Part shown: one piece after another, positions 1 through 10,136 of the stretch
Layout of the letters: each line of letters opens with the position of its first letter
How positions within the stretch are numbered: position 1 is the stretch's first letter
Assembly: GCF_004324755.1 (NCBI RefSeq)
Contig: NZ_SDMQ01000009.1
Coordinates: 93,938-157,937, forward strand
DNA: 64,000 nucleotides
Source: Propioniciclava sinopodophylli
GTDB lineage: Bacteria; Actinomycetota; Actinomycetes; Propionibacteriales; Propionibacteriaceae
Reading direction: 5' to 3'
Program-made: the position numbers and the translations under genes
The notes under the pieces: generated by a model
What the model was told of the DNA's origin: nothing
Databases searched by the model: none
What the model saw: the letters and a program-made list of their open reading frames with translations, nothing else

Positions 1-1
1 C

Positions 2-1090
2 GGTGCCGCCAAGTTGGGTGCCCACCTCGTCGGAACCGTGCCCGGCACGGAGGCCGAGGTCGTCGCCAGGCTCGAGGCCGACGCCGACACGATCATCCTC
101 GTCGGTGAGCGTGCCGCCGGCGCGCTGGGCACCCTGACCTCGGCCGCCAACCTCGCCGCCCGCACCGGTGCCCGCCTCGCGTGGGTCCCGCGCCGCGCCG
201 GAGACCGCGGCGCCGTCGAGGCCGGCTGCCTGCCGAACCTGCTGCCCGGCGGCCGTCCCGTGTCGGACGCCACCGCGCGCGTCGACATGCAGGCCGCCTG
301 GGGCGTCGCCAAGCTGCCCGCGCAGCCGGGGCTCGACACCGGTGCGATGCTGCACGCGGCGACCACCGGTGACCTGGCCGCCCTCGTGGTGGCCGGCGTC
401 CAGCCGACCGACCTGCCCGATGCGGTGCTCGCCCGCGAGGCGTTCGAGAAGGTGGGCTTCCTGCTCAGCCTCGAGACCCGCATCAGCGAGGTGACCGAGC
501 GCGCCGACGTGGTGCTCCCGGTCGACCTGATCGAGGACCAGGCCGGCACCTTCCTCAACTGGGAGCACCGCGAGGGGCGCGTGAACCGCGTCAACAGGCA
601 GACCCCCAGCCCGATGACCGACCTCCGCGTGCTCGCGATGCTGGCGGACGCCCTGGGTTCCGACCTGGGCATCCGCACGGCCAAGAGCGCCAAGGCCGAG
701 CTCGACGGGGTCGGCGTCTGGGAGGGTGGCCGATCCGGCGCGCCGAGCGAGGACATCCCGATGGCCCCGCGCGGCGAGGGCCTGCTGCTCGCCTCCTGGC
801 GTCAGCTGATCGACGGCTCCGCAGGCAACGACGGCGCCCCGGCCCTGCTGGCCACCGCGAAGCCGGTCGTCGCCCGGGTGAGCCCGGCCACGGCGTCCGG
901 CCTCGGCCTGACCGAGGGCGACACCGTGACCGTCGCGAGCGCCGGCGGTTCGGCCGAGCTCACGCTGTTCGTCGAGGATTCCATGGTCGACGGGGTCGTC
1001 TGGGTCCCCGGCAACCGGGGTGGTGAGGGGCTCGGCGAGCTCCGCGTCACCGCGGGCGAGTATGTCACTGTCACCGGAGGTGCGGCATGA
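2..1090 (+). CDS. nuoG: NADH-quinone oxidoreductase subunit G, 3' part
   Basis: This is the C-terminal part (362 residues) of the complex I peripheral-arm subunit NuoG; the start lies before the window and the frame is open from base 2. The piece covers the end of the molybdopterin-oxidoreductase-like fold and the C-terminal beta-barrel-like segment (about residues 275-360 here, from the stretch after the ALLATAKP motif). The N-terminal iron-sulfur domains are not in the window. It overlaps nuoH by 4 bp (ATGA), which shows it belongs to the same operon. The assignment rests on the fold-like sequence and on its position directly before nuoH. Confidence 0.9.
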   Translation, partial: GAAKLGAHLVGTVPGTEAEVVARLEADADTIILVGERAAGALGTLTSAANLAARTGARLAWVPRRAGDRGAVEAGCLPNLLPGGRPVSDATARVDMQAAWGVAKLPAQPGLDTGAMLHAATTGDLAALVVAGVQPTDLPDAVLAREAFEKVGFLLSLETRISEVTERADVVLPVDLIEDQAGTFLNWEHREGRVNRVNRQTPSPMTDLRVLAMLADALGSDLGIRTAKSAKAELDGVGVWEGGRSGAPSEDIPMAPRGEGLLLASWRQLIDGSAGNDGAPALLATAKPVVARVSPATASGLGLTEGDTVTVASAGGSAELTLFVEDSMVDGVVWVPGNRGGEGLGELRVTAGEYVTVTGGAA

Positions 1091-2418
1091 CCCCTGAACC
1101 CTTCGTCATGAACGATCCGTGGTGGATCGTTGCGATCAAGGCCATCGGCATCGTGCTGTTGGTGCTGACCTGGCAGATCATCAACGTGTGGTTCGAGCGC
1201 CGCGTGCTGGGCAAGATGCAGCAGCGCAAGGGCCCGATCATGAACGGCCCGTTCGGCCTGGGCCAGACCCTCGGTGACGGCCTGAAGTTCCTCCTCAAGG
1301 AGGACTTCGCCCCCGGCATGGTGGACAAGGTGCTCTACACCCTGGCCCCGCTCATCGCCGGCGTCTCGGCCTTCACCGCCTGGTCGGTGATCCCGCTGGG
1401 TGGCCAGGTGAACATGTTCGGGGTGGAGACCCGCCTGCAGGTCGCCGACCTGCCGGTCTCGGCGCTCGTGCTGCTCGCCGCGGCCTCCACCGCCGTCTAC
1501 GGCTTCGTGCTGGCCGGCTACTCGTCGCAGTCGCCCTACTCGCTGCTCGGCTCGATGCGCTCCAGCGCGCAGATGATCAGCTACGAGATCTCGATGGGCC
1601 TGTCCTACGTGGCGGTCTTCCTCTACGCCGGCTCCATGTCGACCGGCCAGATCGTCGAGGCCCAAGGCCTGCCGCTGTTCGGCGCCAACCCACTCGGCCT
1701 GCAGCAGTGGTACTGGCTGCTCCTGCTGCCGTCCTTCGTGATCTACGTGATCTCGATGCTGGGCGAGTCCAACCGCGTGCCGTTCGACCTGCCCGAGTGC
1801 GAGTCCGAGCTGGTCTCGGGCCACATCACGGAGTACACCGGCTTCCGCTACGCGATCTTCTACCTCACCGAGTACATCAACATGACGACGCTGTCGGCGA
1901 TCGTCACGACGCTGTTCCTCGGTGGCTACAAGGCCATCTGGCCGCTGGGCTTCATCTTCCCCGACACCGGGTACTGGGGCCTGCTCTGGTTCGTCATCAA
2001 GGTCCAGCTGTTCATCTTCTTCTTCGTCTGGGTGCGCGCCTCGCTGCCGCGCTTCCGGTACGACCAGTTCATGGGCCTGGGCTGGAAGTGGCTCATCCCG
2101 ATCTCGCTCGGCTGGGTCATGGTCATCGCCCTCCTGCGCGCCCTGACCAACCACGGCCTGCTGCAGGGCCCGCTCCTGTGGATCCTCATCGGCGTGGTCG
2201 TCCTCGGCCTGATCGCGGTGACCTTCCTCGGCGGCGAGGAGGTGAAGGACGAACCGGTCGTCGACGACGGGCCGTTCGACGCCTTCGCCGGCGGTTACCC
2301 CGTCCCGCCGATGCCCGGGCAGACCCTGCCGGAGCTCGCCGACGTGGTCGCCGGCTCCAGCATCGACACCGACCATGCCGCAGCCGCGGCGTCCGACGAC
2401 CACAGGAAGGACGCGTAA
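1087..2418 (+). CDS. nuoH: NADH-quinone oxidoreductase subunit H
   Basis: Membrane subunit of complex I that lies at the junction between peripheral and membrane arms and helps form the quinone site. The 443-residue protein has about eight hydrophobic segments and the conserved acidic loop [20 protein letters not shown] (about residues 223-242), typical of NuoH. The C-terminal tail after about residue 385 is a longer acidic, Pro/Ala-rich extension, as is common in actinobacteria. The ATG overlaps the nuoG stop codon, and nuoI follows after 2 bp. Confidence 0.97.
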   Translation: MTPEPFVMNDPWWIVAIKAIGIVLLVLTWQIINVWFERRVLGKMQQRKGPIMNGPFGLGQTLGDGLKFLLKEDFAPGMVDKVLYTLAPLIAGVSAFTAWSVIPLGGQVNMFGVETRLQVADLPVSALVLLAAASTAVYGFVLAGYSSQSPYSLLGSMRSSAQMISYEISMGLSYVAVFLYAGSMSTGQIVEAQGLPLFGANPLGLQQWYWLLLLPSFVIYVISMLGESNRVPFDLPECESELVSGHITEYTGFRYAIFYLTEYINMTTLSAIVTTLFLGGYKAIWPLGFIFPDTGYWGLLWFVIKVQLFIFFFVWVRASLPRFRYDQFMGLGWKWLIPISLGWVMVIALLRALTNHGLLQGPLLWILIGVVVLGLIAVTFLGGEEVKDEPVVDDGPFDAFAGGYPVPPMPGQTLPELADVVAGSSIDTDHAAAAASDDHRKDA

Positions 2419-2420
2419 CC

Positions 2421-2981
2421 ATGGGACTCTTGGATCCCTGGGCCGGCTTCGGCGTCACCTTCCGGACGATGTTCCGGAGGACCTTCACGCAGGGCTACCC
2501 CGAGAAGGGGCAGGAGAAGATCACGGCTCCGCGCTTCCACGGCCGCCACCAGCTGAACCGCTGGCCGGACGGGCTGGAGAAGTGCGTGGGCTGTGAGTTG
2601 TGCGCCTGGGCGTGCCCGGCCGACGCGATCTACGTGGAGGGCGCCTCCAACACGGAGGAGGCCCGCTACTCGCCGGGCGAGCGGTACGGCTCGGTGTACC
2701 AGATCAACTACCTGCGGTGCATCCTCTGCGGCATGTGCATCGAGGCGTGCCCCACGCGCGCCCTGACCATGACCAACGACTTCAAGCTCGCCGACACGTC
2801 CCGCGAGAAGATGATCTACACCAAGGACCGCCTGCTGGCCCCGCTGCTGCCGGGCATGGAGGAGCCGCCCCACCCGCGGCGCCTGGGCAACGACGAGAAG
2901 GACTACTTCCTCGGCCTGCCGCCCACCGGCGTCCCGGACACCCGCACCGGTCCCGCCGAGACCGAGGAGGTCGCCTCGTGA
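2421..2981 (+). CDS. nuoI: NADH-quinone oxidoreductase subunit I
   Basis: Peripheral-arm subunit with two [4Fe-4S] clusters (N6a/N6b) that pass electrons toward NuoB. Both ferredoxin motifs are intact: Cys55-58-61-65 ([12 protein letters not shown]) and Cys100-103-106-110 ([12 protein letters not shown]), in a 186-residue protein. The ATG at 2421 follows an AGGAAGG Shine-Dalgarno at 2404-2410. Its stop overlaps the GTG start of nuoJ by 4 bp. Confidence 0.97.
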   Translation: MGLLDPWAGFGVTFRTMFRRTFTQGYPEKGQEKITAPRFHGRHQLNRWPDGLEKCVGCELCAWACPADAIYVEGASNTEEARYSPGERYGSVYQINYLRCILCGMCIEACPTRALTMTNDFKLADTSREKMIYTKDRLLAPLLPGMEEPPHPRRLGNDEKDYFLGLPPTGVPDTRTGPAETEEVAS

Positions 2982-3790
2982 ACACCCTGCTCCTTCCCCT
3001 CGTCACCGGGGCGGAGGTGACGTTCTGGGTGGTGGCCCCGCTCACCATCCTGGGTGCCCTCGGTCTCGTGCTGAGCAAGCGGGCCGTGTACGCCGCGCTG
3101 TCGGTGGCGGTCACGATGGTCGGCCTCGCAGCCCTCTACGCCTCGCTCGATGCGCCCTTCCTGGCGATGGTGCAGATCATCGTCTACACCGGCGCGGTGC
3201 TGATGATGTTCCTGTTCGTCCTCATGATGGTCGGCATCATCACCCCCGACTCCACGGTGGAGAGCCTCAAGGGCCAGCGCGTGATGGCGATCCTCGGTGG
3301 CATCGGCATCCTGGCCTTCCTCTTCTTCGCGATCGGCGGCTCGCTCTACAACGAGCCTGCGACGGTCACCGCGGCGAACGAGCAGTTCGGCGGCAACGTC
3401 GAGGGCCTGGCGAACCTGATGTTCGGCCGCTACGTCTTCGTGTTCGAGCTGTCCGCGGCCCTGCTGATCGTCGCCGCCGTCGGCGCGATGCTGCTGGCGC
3501 ACAACGAGCGCGTCCGCGAGCGCAAGGGCCAGCCCGAGCTCGCGGCCGACCGCATGTACGCCTACAAGACCAAGGGCGAGCACCCCGGTTCCCTGCCGAA
3601 CTCCGGCGTGTACGCGGGCAGCAACGCCATCGGCGTCGGTGCCCTGCTGCCGGACGGCACGGTGTCGGAGAAGTCGATCAGCCAGACGCTCGCCCTGCGC
3701 GGCGCCACGATCGACCCCGCCCCGCTGACGCAGGTCACCGGCAGCACCTTCGCGGCCATCGAGGCCGTGCGCGACGAGGACGAGGACTGA
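2978..3790 (+). CDS. nuoJ: NADH-quinone oxidoreductase subunit J
   Basis: Antiporter-arm membrane subunit of complex I, 270 residues. The start is the GTG at 2978, which overlaps the nuoI stop (GTGA). There are five hydrophobic segments in the first 190 residues, including the conserved stretch [20 protein letters not shown] (about 63-82). The C-terminal 75 residues form a hydrophilic extension, longer than in enterobacterial NuoJ but common in actinobacteria. Confidence 0.95.
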   Translation: MNTLLLPLVTGAEVTFWVVAPLTILGALGLVLSKRAVYAALSVAVTMVGLAALYASLDAPFLAMVQIIVYTGAVLMMFLFVLMMVGIITPDSTVESLKGQRVMAILGGIGILAFLFFAIGGSLYNEPATVTAANEQFGGNVEGLANLMFGRYVFVFELSAALLIVAAVGAMLLAHNERVRERKGQPELAADRMYAYKTKGEHPGSLPNSGVYAGSNAIGVGALLPDGTVSEKSISQTLALRGATIDPAPLTQVTGSTFAAIEAVRDEDED

Positions 3791-3798
3791 TCACCGTG

Positions 3799-4098
3799 AT
3801 GAACCCGGAGAACTACCTCATCCTGGCCGCCATCCTGTTCGTCATCGGCGCCCTCGGCGTGATGCTGCGCCGCAACGCGCTCATCGCGTTCCTCTGCGTG
3901 GAGCTGATGCTGAACGCCTGCAACCTGGCGTTCGTGGCGGGCTCCCACATCACCGGAACCCTCGACGGGCAGACCACGGCGTTCTTCGTCATGGTGGTCG
4001 CCGCCGCCGAGGTCGTGGTGGGCCTGGCCATCATCGTCTCGATCTACAAGACGCGCCGCTCGACCTCGGTCGACGACGCCAACCTGCTGAAGCTCTGA
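3799..4098 (+). CDS. nuoK: NADH-quinone oxidoreductase subunit K
   Basis: Small membrane subunit of complex I, 99 residues with three transmembrane helices. The conserved membrane glutamates lie in [11 protein letters not shown] and [11 protein letters not shown]. An in-frame GTG lies one codon upstream at 3796, next to the ATG; the ATG is preferred because it gives the usual family length. The gene sits 8 bp after nuoJ and 1 bp before nuoL. Confidence 0.95.
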   Translation: MNPENYLILAAILFVIGALGVMLRRNALIAFLCVELMLNACNLAFVAGSHITGTLDGQTTAFFVMVVAAAEVVVGLAIIVSIYKTRRSTSVDDANLLKL

Positions 4099-4099
4099 G

Positions 4100-6019
4100 G
4101 TGGGCGACGTGATCCTTCTCGAAACCATCGCCGAACCGGTCGCCGCGACCGGGATGTTCACGTGGGCGTGGACGATGATCGCCGTCCCGGCGGTCGTGGC
4201 GGGCCTGCTCCTGGTGGCCGGCAAGCTGTCGGACGCCTGGGGCCACCTGCTGGCCACCGCCGCGGTCTTCTGGTCGTTCGCGATCGCCGTCTGCCTCTTC
4301 GCCGAGCAACTCCTGGCCCCGGCCACCGAGCGCGCCGTGTCGGCGAACCTCTACACCTGGTTCACCGTGGGGCAGTGGGACTTCCAGGTCGGCCTGCTGG
4401 TTGACCAGCTGTCGATCCTCTTCGCGATGCTGATCACCGGCGTGGGTGGCCTCATCCACGTCTACTCGATCGGCTACATGAGCCACGACCCGCGCCGCCG
4501 CCGCTTCTTCGCGTACCTGAACCTGTTCATCGCCGCGATGCTGCTGCTGGTGCTGGCCGACAACTACCTCGTGCTGTTCGTCGGCTGGGAGGGCGTGGGC
4601 CTCGCCTCGTACCTGTTGATCTCCTTCTGGCAACACCGCCCCGCCGCGGCCGCCGCCGGCACCAAGGCGTTCGTCATGAACCGCGTCGGTGACCTCGGCA
4701 TGCTGATGGCGATCTCGACCATGCTGGCCATGTTCGGCAGCTCCAAGTTCACCGAGGTGAACGCGGGCGCCGCCGGCACCGAGCCGATGTGGGCGACCCT
4801 GATCGGCCTGTTCCTCCTGCTCGGCGCGTGCGGCAAGTCCGCGCAGGTCCCGCTGCAGGCCTGGCTGCTGGACGCCATGGAGGGCCCGACCCCGGTGTCG
4901 GCGCTCATCCACGCCGCGACCATGGTCACCGCGGGCGTCTACCTGGTCGTGCGCAGCCACGCCCTGTTCGAGGCCGCCCCGATAGCCCAGCTCGCCGTGG
5001 TGATCGTCGCCACCGTGACGCTGCTCGCCGGCGCCTGGATCGGCACGAGCCAGGACGACATCAAGAAGGTCCTCGCGGGCTCGACGATGTCGCAGATCGG
5101 CTACATGATGCTCGCCGCGGGCATCGGCCCGGCCGGCTACGCGTTCGCGATCTTCCACCTCATCACGCACGGCTTCTTCAAGGCCAACATGTTCCTCGGC
5201 GCCGGTTCGGTCATGCACGGCATGAACGACGACGTGAACATGCGCCACTACGGCGGCCTGAGCAAGGCCATGAAGGTGACGTTCCTGACGTTCGCAATGG
5301 GCTACCTCGCGATCATCGGCTTCCCGTTCTTCTCGGGCTACTTCTCCAAGGACCACATCATCGAGGCCGCCTTCGCCGACAACACGTTCATCGGCATCTG
5401 CGCGCTCATCGGTGCCGGCATCACCGCGTTCTACATGACGCGCCTGATGCTCATGACGTTCTTCGGCGAGGAGCGCTGGCTGCCGGGCGTCCACCCGCAC
5501 GAGTCCCCGAAGGTGATGACGATCCCGCTCATCGTCCTCGCCGTGTTCTCGGTCGGCATCGGCGCCGTGATGAACTTCTGGATCCAGACGTGGCTCGAGC
5601 CGGCCCTGGGCATCCACGCGCACGAGCTCAGCCTGGTCCCGACCCCGGTCGGCTGGATGACGATGGCCGTCGTGGCCCTCGGCGTCGTGGCCGCGTGGCT
5701 CGTGTTCGGTCGCTCGTCCATCCCGGTCGTGGCCCCGGCCACCAACAACCCGGTCACGCTGGCGGGCCGCAACGTCCTGTTCGGCGACCAGGTCAACGAC
5801 TTCCTGTTCGTGACCCCGGCCGTTGCGCTGGCGAGCGCCGTCGACACCACCGACGCCAAGGGCATCGACACGGCCGTCGACGGATTGGGCCGGGCCTTCC
5901 TGGGCCTGTCCACCCAGCTGCGCCGCCTGCAAACCGGGTACGCCCGCAGCTACGCCCTCACCATGGTGGTCGGCGTGCTGCTCGTGGGTGCCGTTCTGAT
6001 CCTCAACCTGGTGGGTTGA
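4100..6019 (+). CDS. nuoL: NADH-quinone oxidoreductase subunit L
   Basis: Distal proton-pumping, antiporter-like subunit of complex I, 639 residues with many transmembrane helices. Visible hallmarks are the VGWEGVGLASYLLISFW motif, the KSAQVPLQAWLLDAMEGPTPVSALIHAATMV stretch with its conserved Lys and Glu, and a C-terminal long amphipathic region typical of NuoL. The start is taken as GTG at 4100, one base after the nuoK stop. The gap to nuoM is 13 bp. Confidence 0.97.
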   Translation: MGDVILLETIAEPVAATGMFTWAWTMIAVPAVVAGLLLVAGKLSDAWGHLLATAAVFWSFAIAVCLFAEQLLAPATERAVSANLYTWFTVGQWDFQVGLLVDQLSILFAMLITGVGGLIHVYSIGYMSHDPRRRRFFAYLNLFIAAMLLLVLADNYLVLFVGWEGVGLASYLLISFWQHRPAAAAAGTKAFVMNRVGDLGMLMAISTMLAMFGSSKFTEVNAGAAGTEPMWATLIGLFLLLGACGKSAQVPLQAWLLDAMEGPTPVSALIHAATMVTAGVYLVVRSHALFEAAPIAQLAVVIVATVTLLAGAWIGTSQDDIKKVLAGSTMSQIGYMMLAAGIGPAGYAFAIFHLITHGFFKANMFLGAGSVMHGMNDDVNMRHYGGLSKAMKVTFLTFAMGYLAIIGFPFFSGYFSKDHIIEAAFADNTFIGICALIGAGITAFYMTRLMLMTFFGEERWLPGVHPHESPKVMTIPLIVLAVFSVGIGAVMNFWIQTWLEPALGIHAHELSLVPTPVGWMTMAVVALGVVAAWLVFGRSSIPVVAPATNNPVTLAGRNVLFGDQVNDFLFVTPAVALASAVDTTDAKGIDTAVDGLGRAFLGLSTQLRRLQTGYARSYALTMVVGVLLVGAVLILNLVG

Positions 6020-6032
6020 GGGAGGAGTTGAC

Positions 6033-7541
6033 ATGACATTCCCCTGGTTGACCTTCCTCGGCCTCCTGCCGTTGGTCGGCGGCTTGCTGCTCCTGTTGCC
6101 GATGGGCAAGGGTGCGGCGCGCACGCTCGGCCTCGTGTTCTCGATCGCGACGCTGGCCGTCGCCGCGGGCGTCACCGTCCTGCACGTCACCGGCGCGGAC
6201 CTCGCCGTGCAAGTGCCGTGGATCCGGGCCTTCGGTGCCTGGTGGGCGCTCGACGTCGACGGCATGGGCCTTGCCATGGTCCTCATGACCGCGATCCTGA
6301 CCCCGCTCGTCCTGCTGGCCGAGTGGGAGCCCCCCGCCAACCGCTGGGGCGCGCAGGCGTTCTTCGCGCTCGTGCTGATCCTCGAGGGCCTGTCGCTGTT
6401 CGTCTTCATGGCGAACGACGTCCTGCTGTTCTACCTCTTCTTCGAGGCGACGCTGATCCCGACGTACTTCCTGATCGTCGGCTTCGGCGGCGCGCGTCGC
6501 GGGTACGCAGCGGTCAAGTTCCTGCTGTTCAGCCTCGCGGGCGGCCTCATCATGCTGGCCTCGGTCGTCGGCGTGTACGTCGTCGGTGCCTCGCAGGGGG
6601 CGCCTTCCTACCTCCTGCAGGACCTCGCCTCGGTGCGCTTCGACGGCGACCTCGGCCGCTGGTTGATGCTCGGCTTCCTGATCGCCTTCATCGTGAAGGC
6701 GCCCATGGTGCCGTTGCACACCTGGCTGCCGGACGCCGCCGAGAACTCGACCCCCGGCACCGCGACCCTCCTCGTCGGCGTGCTGGACAAGATCGGCACC
6801 TTCGGCATGATCAAGTTCTGCCTCGGCCTGTTTCCCGAGGCGTCCCTGTGGATCACGCCGTTCATGGTGTGGTTCGCCGTCGTCTCGATCATCTGGGGTG
6901 CGCTGGGTGCCATCGGCAGCCGCAACCTGATGCGCCTGGTCTCCTACACCTCGGTGAGCCACTTCGGCTTCATGGTGCTGGGCATCTACGCGTTCACCAC
7001 CACATCGATGACCGGGTCGATCTTCTACATGCTGAACCACGGCTTCTCGACCGCCGCCATGTTCCTCGTCGTCGGCTACCTCGCCAAGCGCACCGGCAGC
7101 TACGACATCGAGGCCTACGGGGGCGTCCAGAAGGTGGCCCCGGTCGCCGCGGGCGTCCTGCTGGTCTCCGGCCTGGCGACCCTGTCGCTGCCGGGCCTGG
7201 CGCCGTTCGTCAGCGAGTTCATGGTCATCGCGGGCACGTGGAGCCGCTACCCGATCGTGACCGCGGTCTCGCTGCTCGGCGTGGTGCTGGCCGCCGTCTA
7301 CATCCTGCGGATGTACCAGCGGACGATGACCGGCCCGGTCACCGACCACACCGCGGCCCACTTCACGGGTCGCGACCTCACCGGCCTGGAGAAGGCGATC
7401 ATGGTGCCGATCATCGGGGTCCTGCTGTTCCTCGGTTTCGTCCCGCAGCCCGCAGTCCAGCTTGTTGAGCCCACCGCACAGGCGACCCTGGCCTACGTCG
7501 GCACCACCGACCCGGCCCCGGTCGTGAAGGGAGCCAAGTGA
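6033..7541 (+). CDS. nuoM: NADH-quinone oxidoreductase subunit M
   Basis: Antiporter-like proton-pumping membrane subunit of complex I, 502 residues. It shows LFYLFFEATLIPTYFLI with the conserved Glu, KAPMVPLHTWLPDAAENSTPGTATLL with the conserved Lys, and the downstream SVSHFGFMVLGIYAF motif. GGAGGAG at 6021-6027 is the Shine-Dalgarno for the ATG at 6033. The stop overlaps the start region of nuoN. Confidence 0.97.
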   Translation: MTFPWLTFLGLLPLVGGLLLLLPMGKGAARTLGLVFSIATLAVAAGVTVLHVTGADLAVQVPWIRAFGAWWALDVDGMGLAMVLMTAILTPLVLLAEWEPPANRWGAQAFFALVLILEGLSLFVFMANDVLLFYLFFEATLIPTYFLIVGFGGARRGYAAVKFLLFSLAGGLIMLASVVGVYVVGASQGAPSYLLQDLASVRFDGDLGRWLMLGFLIAFIVKAPMVPLHTWLPDAAENSTPGTATLLVGVLDKIGTFGMIKFCLGLFPEASLWITPFMVWFAVVSIIWGALGAIGSRNLMRLVSYTSVSHFGFMVLGIYAFTTTSMTGSIFYMLNHGFSTAAMFLVVGYLAKRTGSYDIEAYGGVQKVAPVAAGVLLVSGLATLSLPGLAPFVSEFMVIAGTWSRYPIVTAVSLLGVVLAAVYILRMYQRTMTGPVTDHTAAHFTGRDLTGLEKAIMVPIIGVLLFLGFVPQPAVQLVEPTAQATLAYVGTTDPAPVVKGAK

Positions 7542-9127
7542 TGTCGTCCATCCTCCTGCCGGCCCTGGAGATGGCGGCGCCCACGCTCGAATGGCGCGCC
7601 CTGGCCCCGGTCCTGCTCGTGTTCGCGGCTGCCTGCCTGGGCATCCTGCTGGACGCGGTGTTGCCCCGGGCCTACCGCTTCCTTGCACAGATGACGCTGG
7701 TCTTCGCGAGCGTCGCGCTGTCCTTCGGCTTCCTGGTGATGAACTGGCGCGCCATGCGCCAGGGCCGCCTCGCCATGGGGTCGATCATGCTGGACGGGCC
7801 CACGTACTTCATGTGGGCCTCCCTGCTGGTGTTCGGCACGCTCGCCTTCATGATCTTCTCCGAGCGCCAGCTCAACGGGGGAGCGAGCGCCTTCGCCGCG
7901 TCCGCCGCCTCCGTGCCGGGCTCGCTCGAGGAGGCTGACGCGTCGGCCGCCCGACGCGAGCACACCGAGGTCTTCCCCCTCGGCCTGTTCGCCCTCGGCG
8001 GCATGATGGTCTTCCTGGCCAGCGCCGACCTGATCGTGATGTTCGTGGCCCTCGAGGTCTTCTCGCTGCCGCTGTACCTGCTCTCGGGCATGGCGCGCCG
8101 CCGCCGCCTGCTGAGCCAGGAGGCCGCGTTGAAGTACTTCCTGCTCGGCGCGTTCAGCTCCGGCTTCTTCCTCTTCGGCGTCGCCATGCTGTACGTGTTC
8201 AGCGGCTCGTTCGACCTGCATGCGATCCACGAGGCCGTCGCCGGCAACGCGTTCAGCAGCAGCAACGGCCTGCTCTACGTCGGCCTGGGCTTCCTCGCGA
8301 TCGGCCTGCTGTTCAAGGTCGGCGTCGTGCCGTTCCACAGCTGGACGCCGGACGTCTACATGGGCGCCCCGACCCCGGTCACCGCGTTCATGGCCATCTG
8401 CACCAAGCTGGCAGCCGTCGGCGCCCTGCTGCGCGTGTTCTACGTCGCTCTCGACGGCGAGCGCTGGAACTGGCAGCCCCTGTTCGCGGTGCTGGCCGTC
8501 ATCACGATGGTCGTCGGCATCATCGGAGCCCTCACCCAGACCGACGTCAAGCGCCTGCTGGCCTACTCGTCGATCGCCCACGCGGGCTTCCTGATGACCG
8601 CCGTCGTCGGCGCCACCCAGGTCGTCCCCGCCGGGCAGGGCACCTCGGCGTCCGCCATCATGTTCTACCTCGCCGCCTACGGCTTCGCGACCATCGGGGC
8701 CTTCGGCCTCGTCACGCTGGTGCGCAACGCTGCCGGTGAGGACAACACGATCGCGAGCTGGGCGGGCCTGGCGCGCAAGAGCCCGTGGGTGGCCGGCCTG
8801 ATGTCGCTGTTCATGCTGAGCTTCGCCGGCATCCCGCTGACCGCCGGGTTCATCGGCAAGTGGGCCGTGTTCACCGCCGCGTGGCGAGGCGGCTACGGCT
8901 GGCTCGTCGTGGTGGCCGTGCTGGCCAGCCTCGTGGCGGTCTACCTCTACCTGCGCCTCATCGTGGTCATGTTCGCCGGGGAGCCCGCCAAGGGCACCTA
9001 CGTCGGCAACGCCAGCGGATGGACGTGGATCCCGGTCGTCATCGGCGCCGTGGCCACCCTGTGGCTCGGCATCATCCCCGACCAGGTGATGCAGTTGGCG
9101 ACGTTCGCGGGTGGCTTCCTTCGGTGA
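7541..9127 (+). CDS. nuoN: NADH-quinone oxidoreductase subunit N
   Basis: Antiporter-like membrane subunit of complex I, 528 residues. The KVGVVPFHSWTPDVYMGAPTPVTAFMA motif and the VALEVFSLPLYLLSGMARRR motif identify NuoN. A hydrophilic insert of about 35 residues (near 110-145, Ala/Ser/Glu-rich) extends the loop before the VFPLGLFALGGMMVFLAS helix. AAGGGAG at 7527-7533 is 7 nt from the ATG at 7541, so the ATG is preferred over the GTG at 7538. It overlaps the next gene by 4 bp (GTGA). Confidence 0.96.
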   Translation: MSSILLPALEMAAPTLEWRALAPVLLVFAAACLGILLDAVLPRAYRFLAQMTLVFASVALSFGFLVMNWRAMRQGRLAMGSIMLDGPTYFMWASLLVFGTLAFMIFSERQLNGGASAFAASAASVPGSLEEADASAARREHTEVFPLGLFALGGMMVFLASADLIVMFVALEVFSLPLYLLSGMARRRRLLSQEAALKYFLLGAFSSGFFLFGVAMLYVFSGSFDLHAIHEAVAGNAFSSSNGLLYVGLGFLAIGLLFKVGVVPFHSWTPDVYMGAPTPVTAFMAICTKLAAVGALLRVFYVALDGERWNWQPLFAVLAVITMVVGIIGALTQTDVKRLLAYSSIAHAGFLMTAVVGATQVVPAGQGTSASAIMFYLAAYGFATIGAFGLVTLVRNAAGEDNTIASWAGLARKSPWVAGLMSLFMLSFAGIPLTAGFIGKWAVFTAAWRGGYGWLVVVAVLASLVAVYLYLRLIVVMFAGEPAKGTYVGNASGWTWIPVVIGAVATLWLGIIPDQVMQLATFAGGFLR

Positions 9128-10110
9128 CCTCCCTCGCTCAGCCCGCCGCTGACCCGGCTTTCGAGGCGCTCGTTCGCGAGCGTCTCGATGCCGTCGAGGC
9201 GCGACTCAAGACCACCGCGGCCGCCCAGACCGCCTTCACCACCGACGCCGCGCAGCACCTCCTGTCGGCCGGCGGCAAGCGGTTCCGGCCGCTGCTCGTC
9301 GTGCTGGCGTCCCAGCTCTACCCGGGGGCCGACCCGTCCCTGGTCGACCGTGCCGCCGTCGTCATGGAGCTCACCCACGTGGCGAGCCTCTACCACGACG
9401 ACGTCATGGACGAGGCCGAGGTGCGCCGCGGCGTCCCCTCGGCCAACAGCCGCTGGGACAACACGGTCGCCATCATGGTCGGCGACTTCCTGTTCGCCCG
9501 GGCGTCCTCCACGGTGGCCACCATGGGCACCGACTACGTCCTCCTGCAGGCCGAGACGTTCGCGCGTCTCGTGCAGGGCCAGATCGCCGAGACCCGCGGC
9601 CCGGACGCCGAGGCTGACCCGCTCGACCACTACCTCGACGTGGTGGGCGACAAGACCGGGTCGCTGATCGCCGCCTCGACGGTGTTCGGCGGCATGGTCT
9701 GCGGGGCGCCCCAGGAGGTGCTCGACTCGCTCGCCCAGTACGGCGAGGAGATCGGGGTGGTGTTCCAGCTGTCCGACGACCTGATCGACATCGCCTCCGA
9801 CACCTCGGGCAAGACCCCCGGCACGGACCTGCGCGAGGGCGTGGCGACGCTGCCCGTCCTCATGCTGCGCGCCAGCGCCGGCCCCGAGGACACGCGCCTG
9901 CTCGACCTCACCTCCCGACCGCTGACGGACGAGGCCGAGGTCGCCGAGGCGCTGGCCAGGCTGCGCGCCCACCCGGTGCTGGAGCAGGCCCGCGCCGAGG
10001 TCGTCCGCCGGGCCGAGGTGGCCCGCAGCTACCTCTCCCGCCTGCCCGAGGGCCCGGCCCGCGACGCGCTGTCGGCCCTCTGCGACCAGGTGGTCTCCCG
10101 CTCCAGCTAG
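9124..10110 (+). CDS. Polyprenyl diphosphate synthase (menaquinone side chain)
   Basis: All-trans long-chain prenyl diphosphate synthase of 328 residues that condenses IPP units to make the isoprenoid tail of menaquinone. Both catalytic aspartate motifs are present: DDVMD at 92-96 and DDLID at 218-222, along with the GGKRFRP motif at 50-56. The GTG start overlaps the nuoN stop, so the quinone tail enzyme is translationally coupled to complex I, the menaquinone-reducing enzyme. Heptaprenyl, octaprenyl or nonaprenyl specificity cannot be decided from the sequence alone. Confidence 0.93.
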   Translation: MTSLAQPAADPAFEALVRERLDAVEARLKTTAAAQTAFTTDAAQHLLSAGGKRFRPLLVVLASQLYPGADPSLVDRAAVVMELTHVASLYHDDVMDEAEVRRGVPSANSRWDNTVAIMVGDFLFARASSTVATMGTDYVLLQAETFARLVQGQIAETRGPDAEADPLDHYLDVVGDKTGSLIAASTVFGGMVCGAPQEVLDSLAQYGEEIGVVFQLSDDLIDIASDTSGKTPGTDLREGVATLPVLMLRASAGPEDTRLLDLTSRPLTDEAEVAEALARLRAHPVLEQARAEVVRRAEVARSYLSRLPEGPARDALSALCDQVVSRSS

Positions 10111-10124
10111 GGGAGGGGTCGCGC

Positions 10125-10136
10125 TACCGTGACCCC
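10125..10136 (+). promoter_or_regulatory. Leaderless -10 promoter of amidase
   Basis: TACCGT at 10125-10130 fits TANNNT and ends 6 nt before the ATG at 10137. This places transcription at or next to the start codon. A GGGAGGGG tract lies further upstream, 19 nt or more from the ATG, too far for a Shine-Dalgarno. Confidence 0.55.

Noticed and set aside
802..2403. A 533-codon minus-strand open frame opposite nuoG/nuoH
   Set aside because: It is Asp/His/Gln-rich with no motif, and lies opposite conserved complex I genes; a codon-bias shadow of the high-GC third positions.
4031..6409. A 792-codon minus-strand open frame opposite nuoK-nuoM
   Set aside because: Its composition (Arg/His/Asp/Gln) mirrors the real genes on the other strand; no family and no ribosome site.
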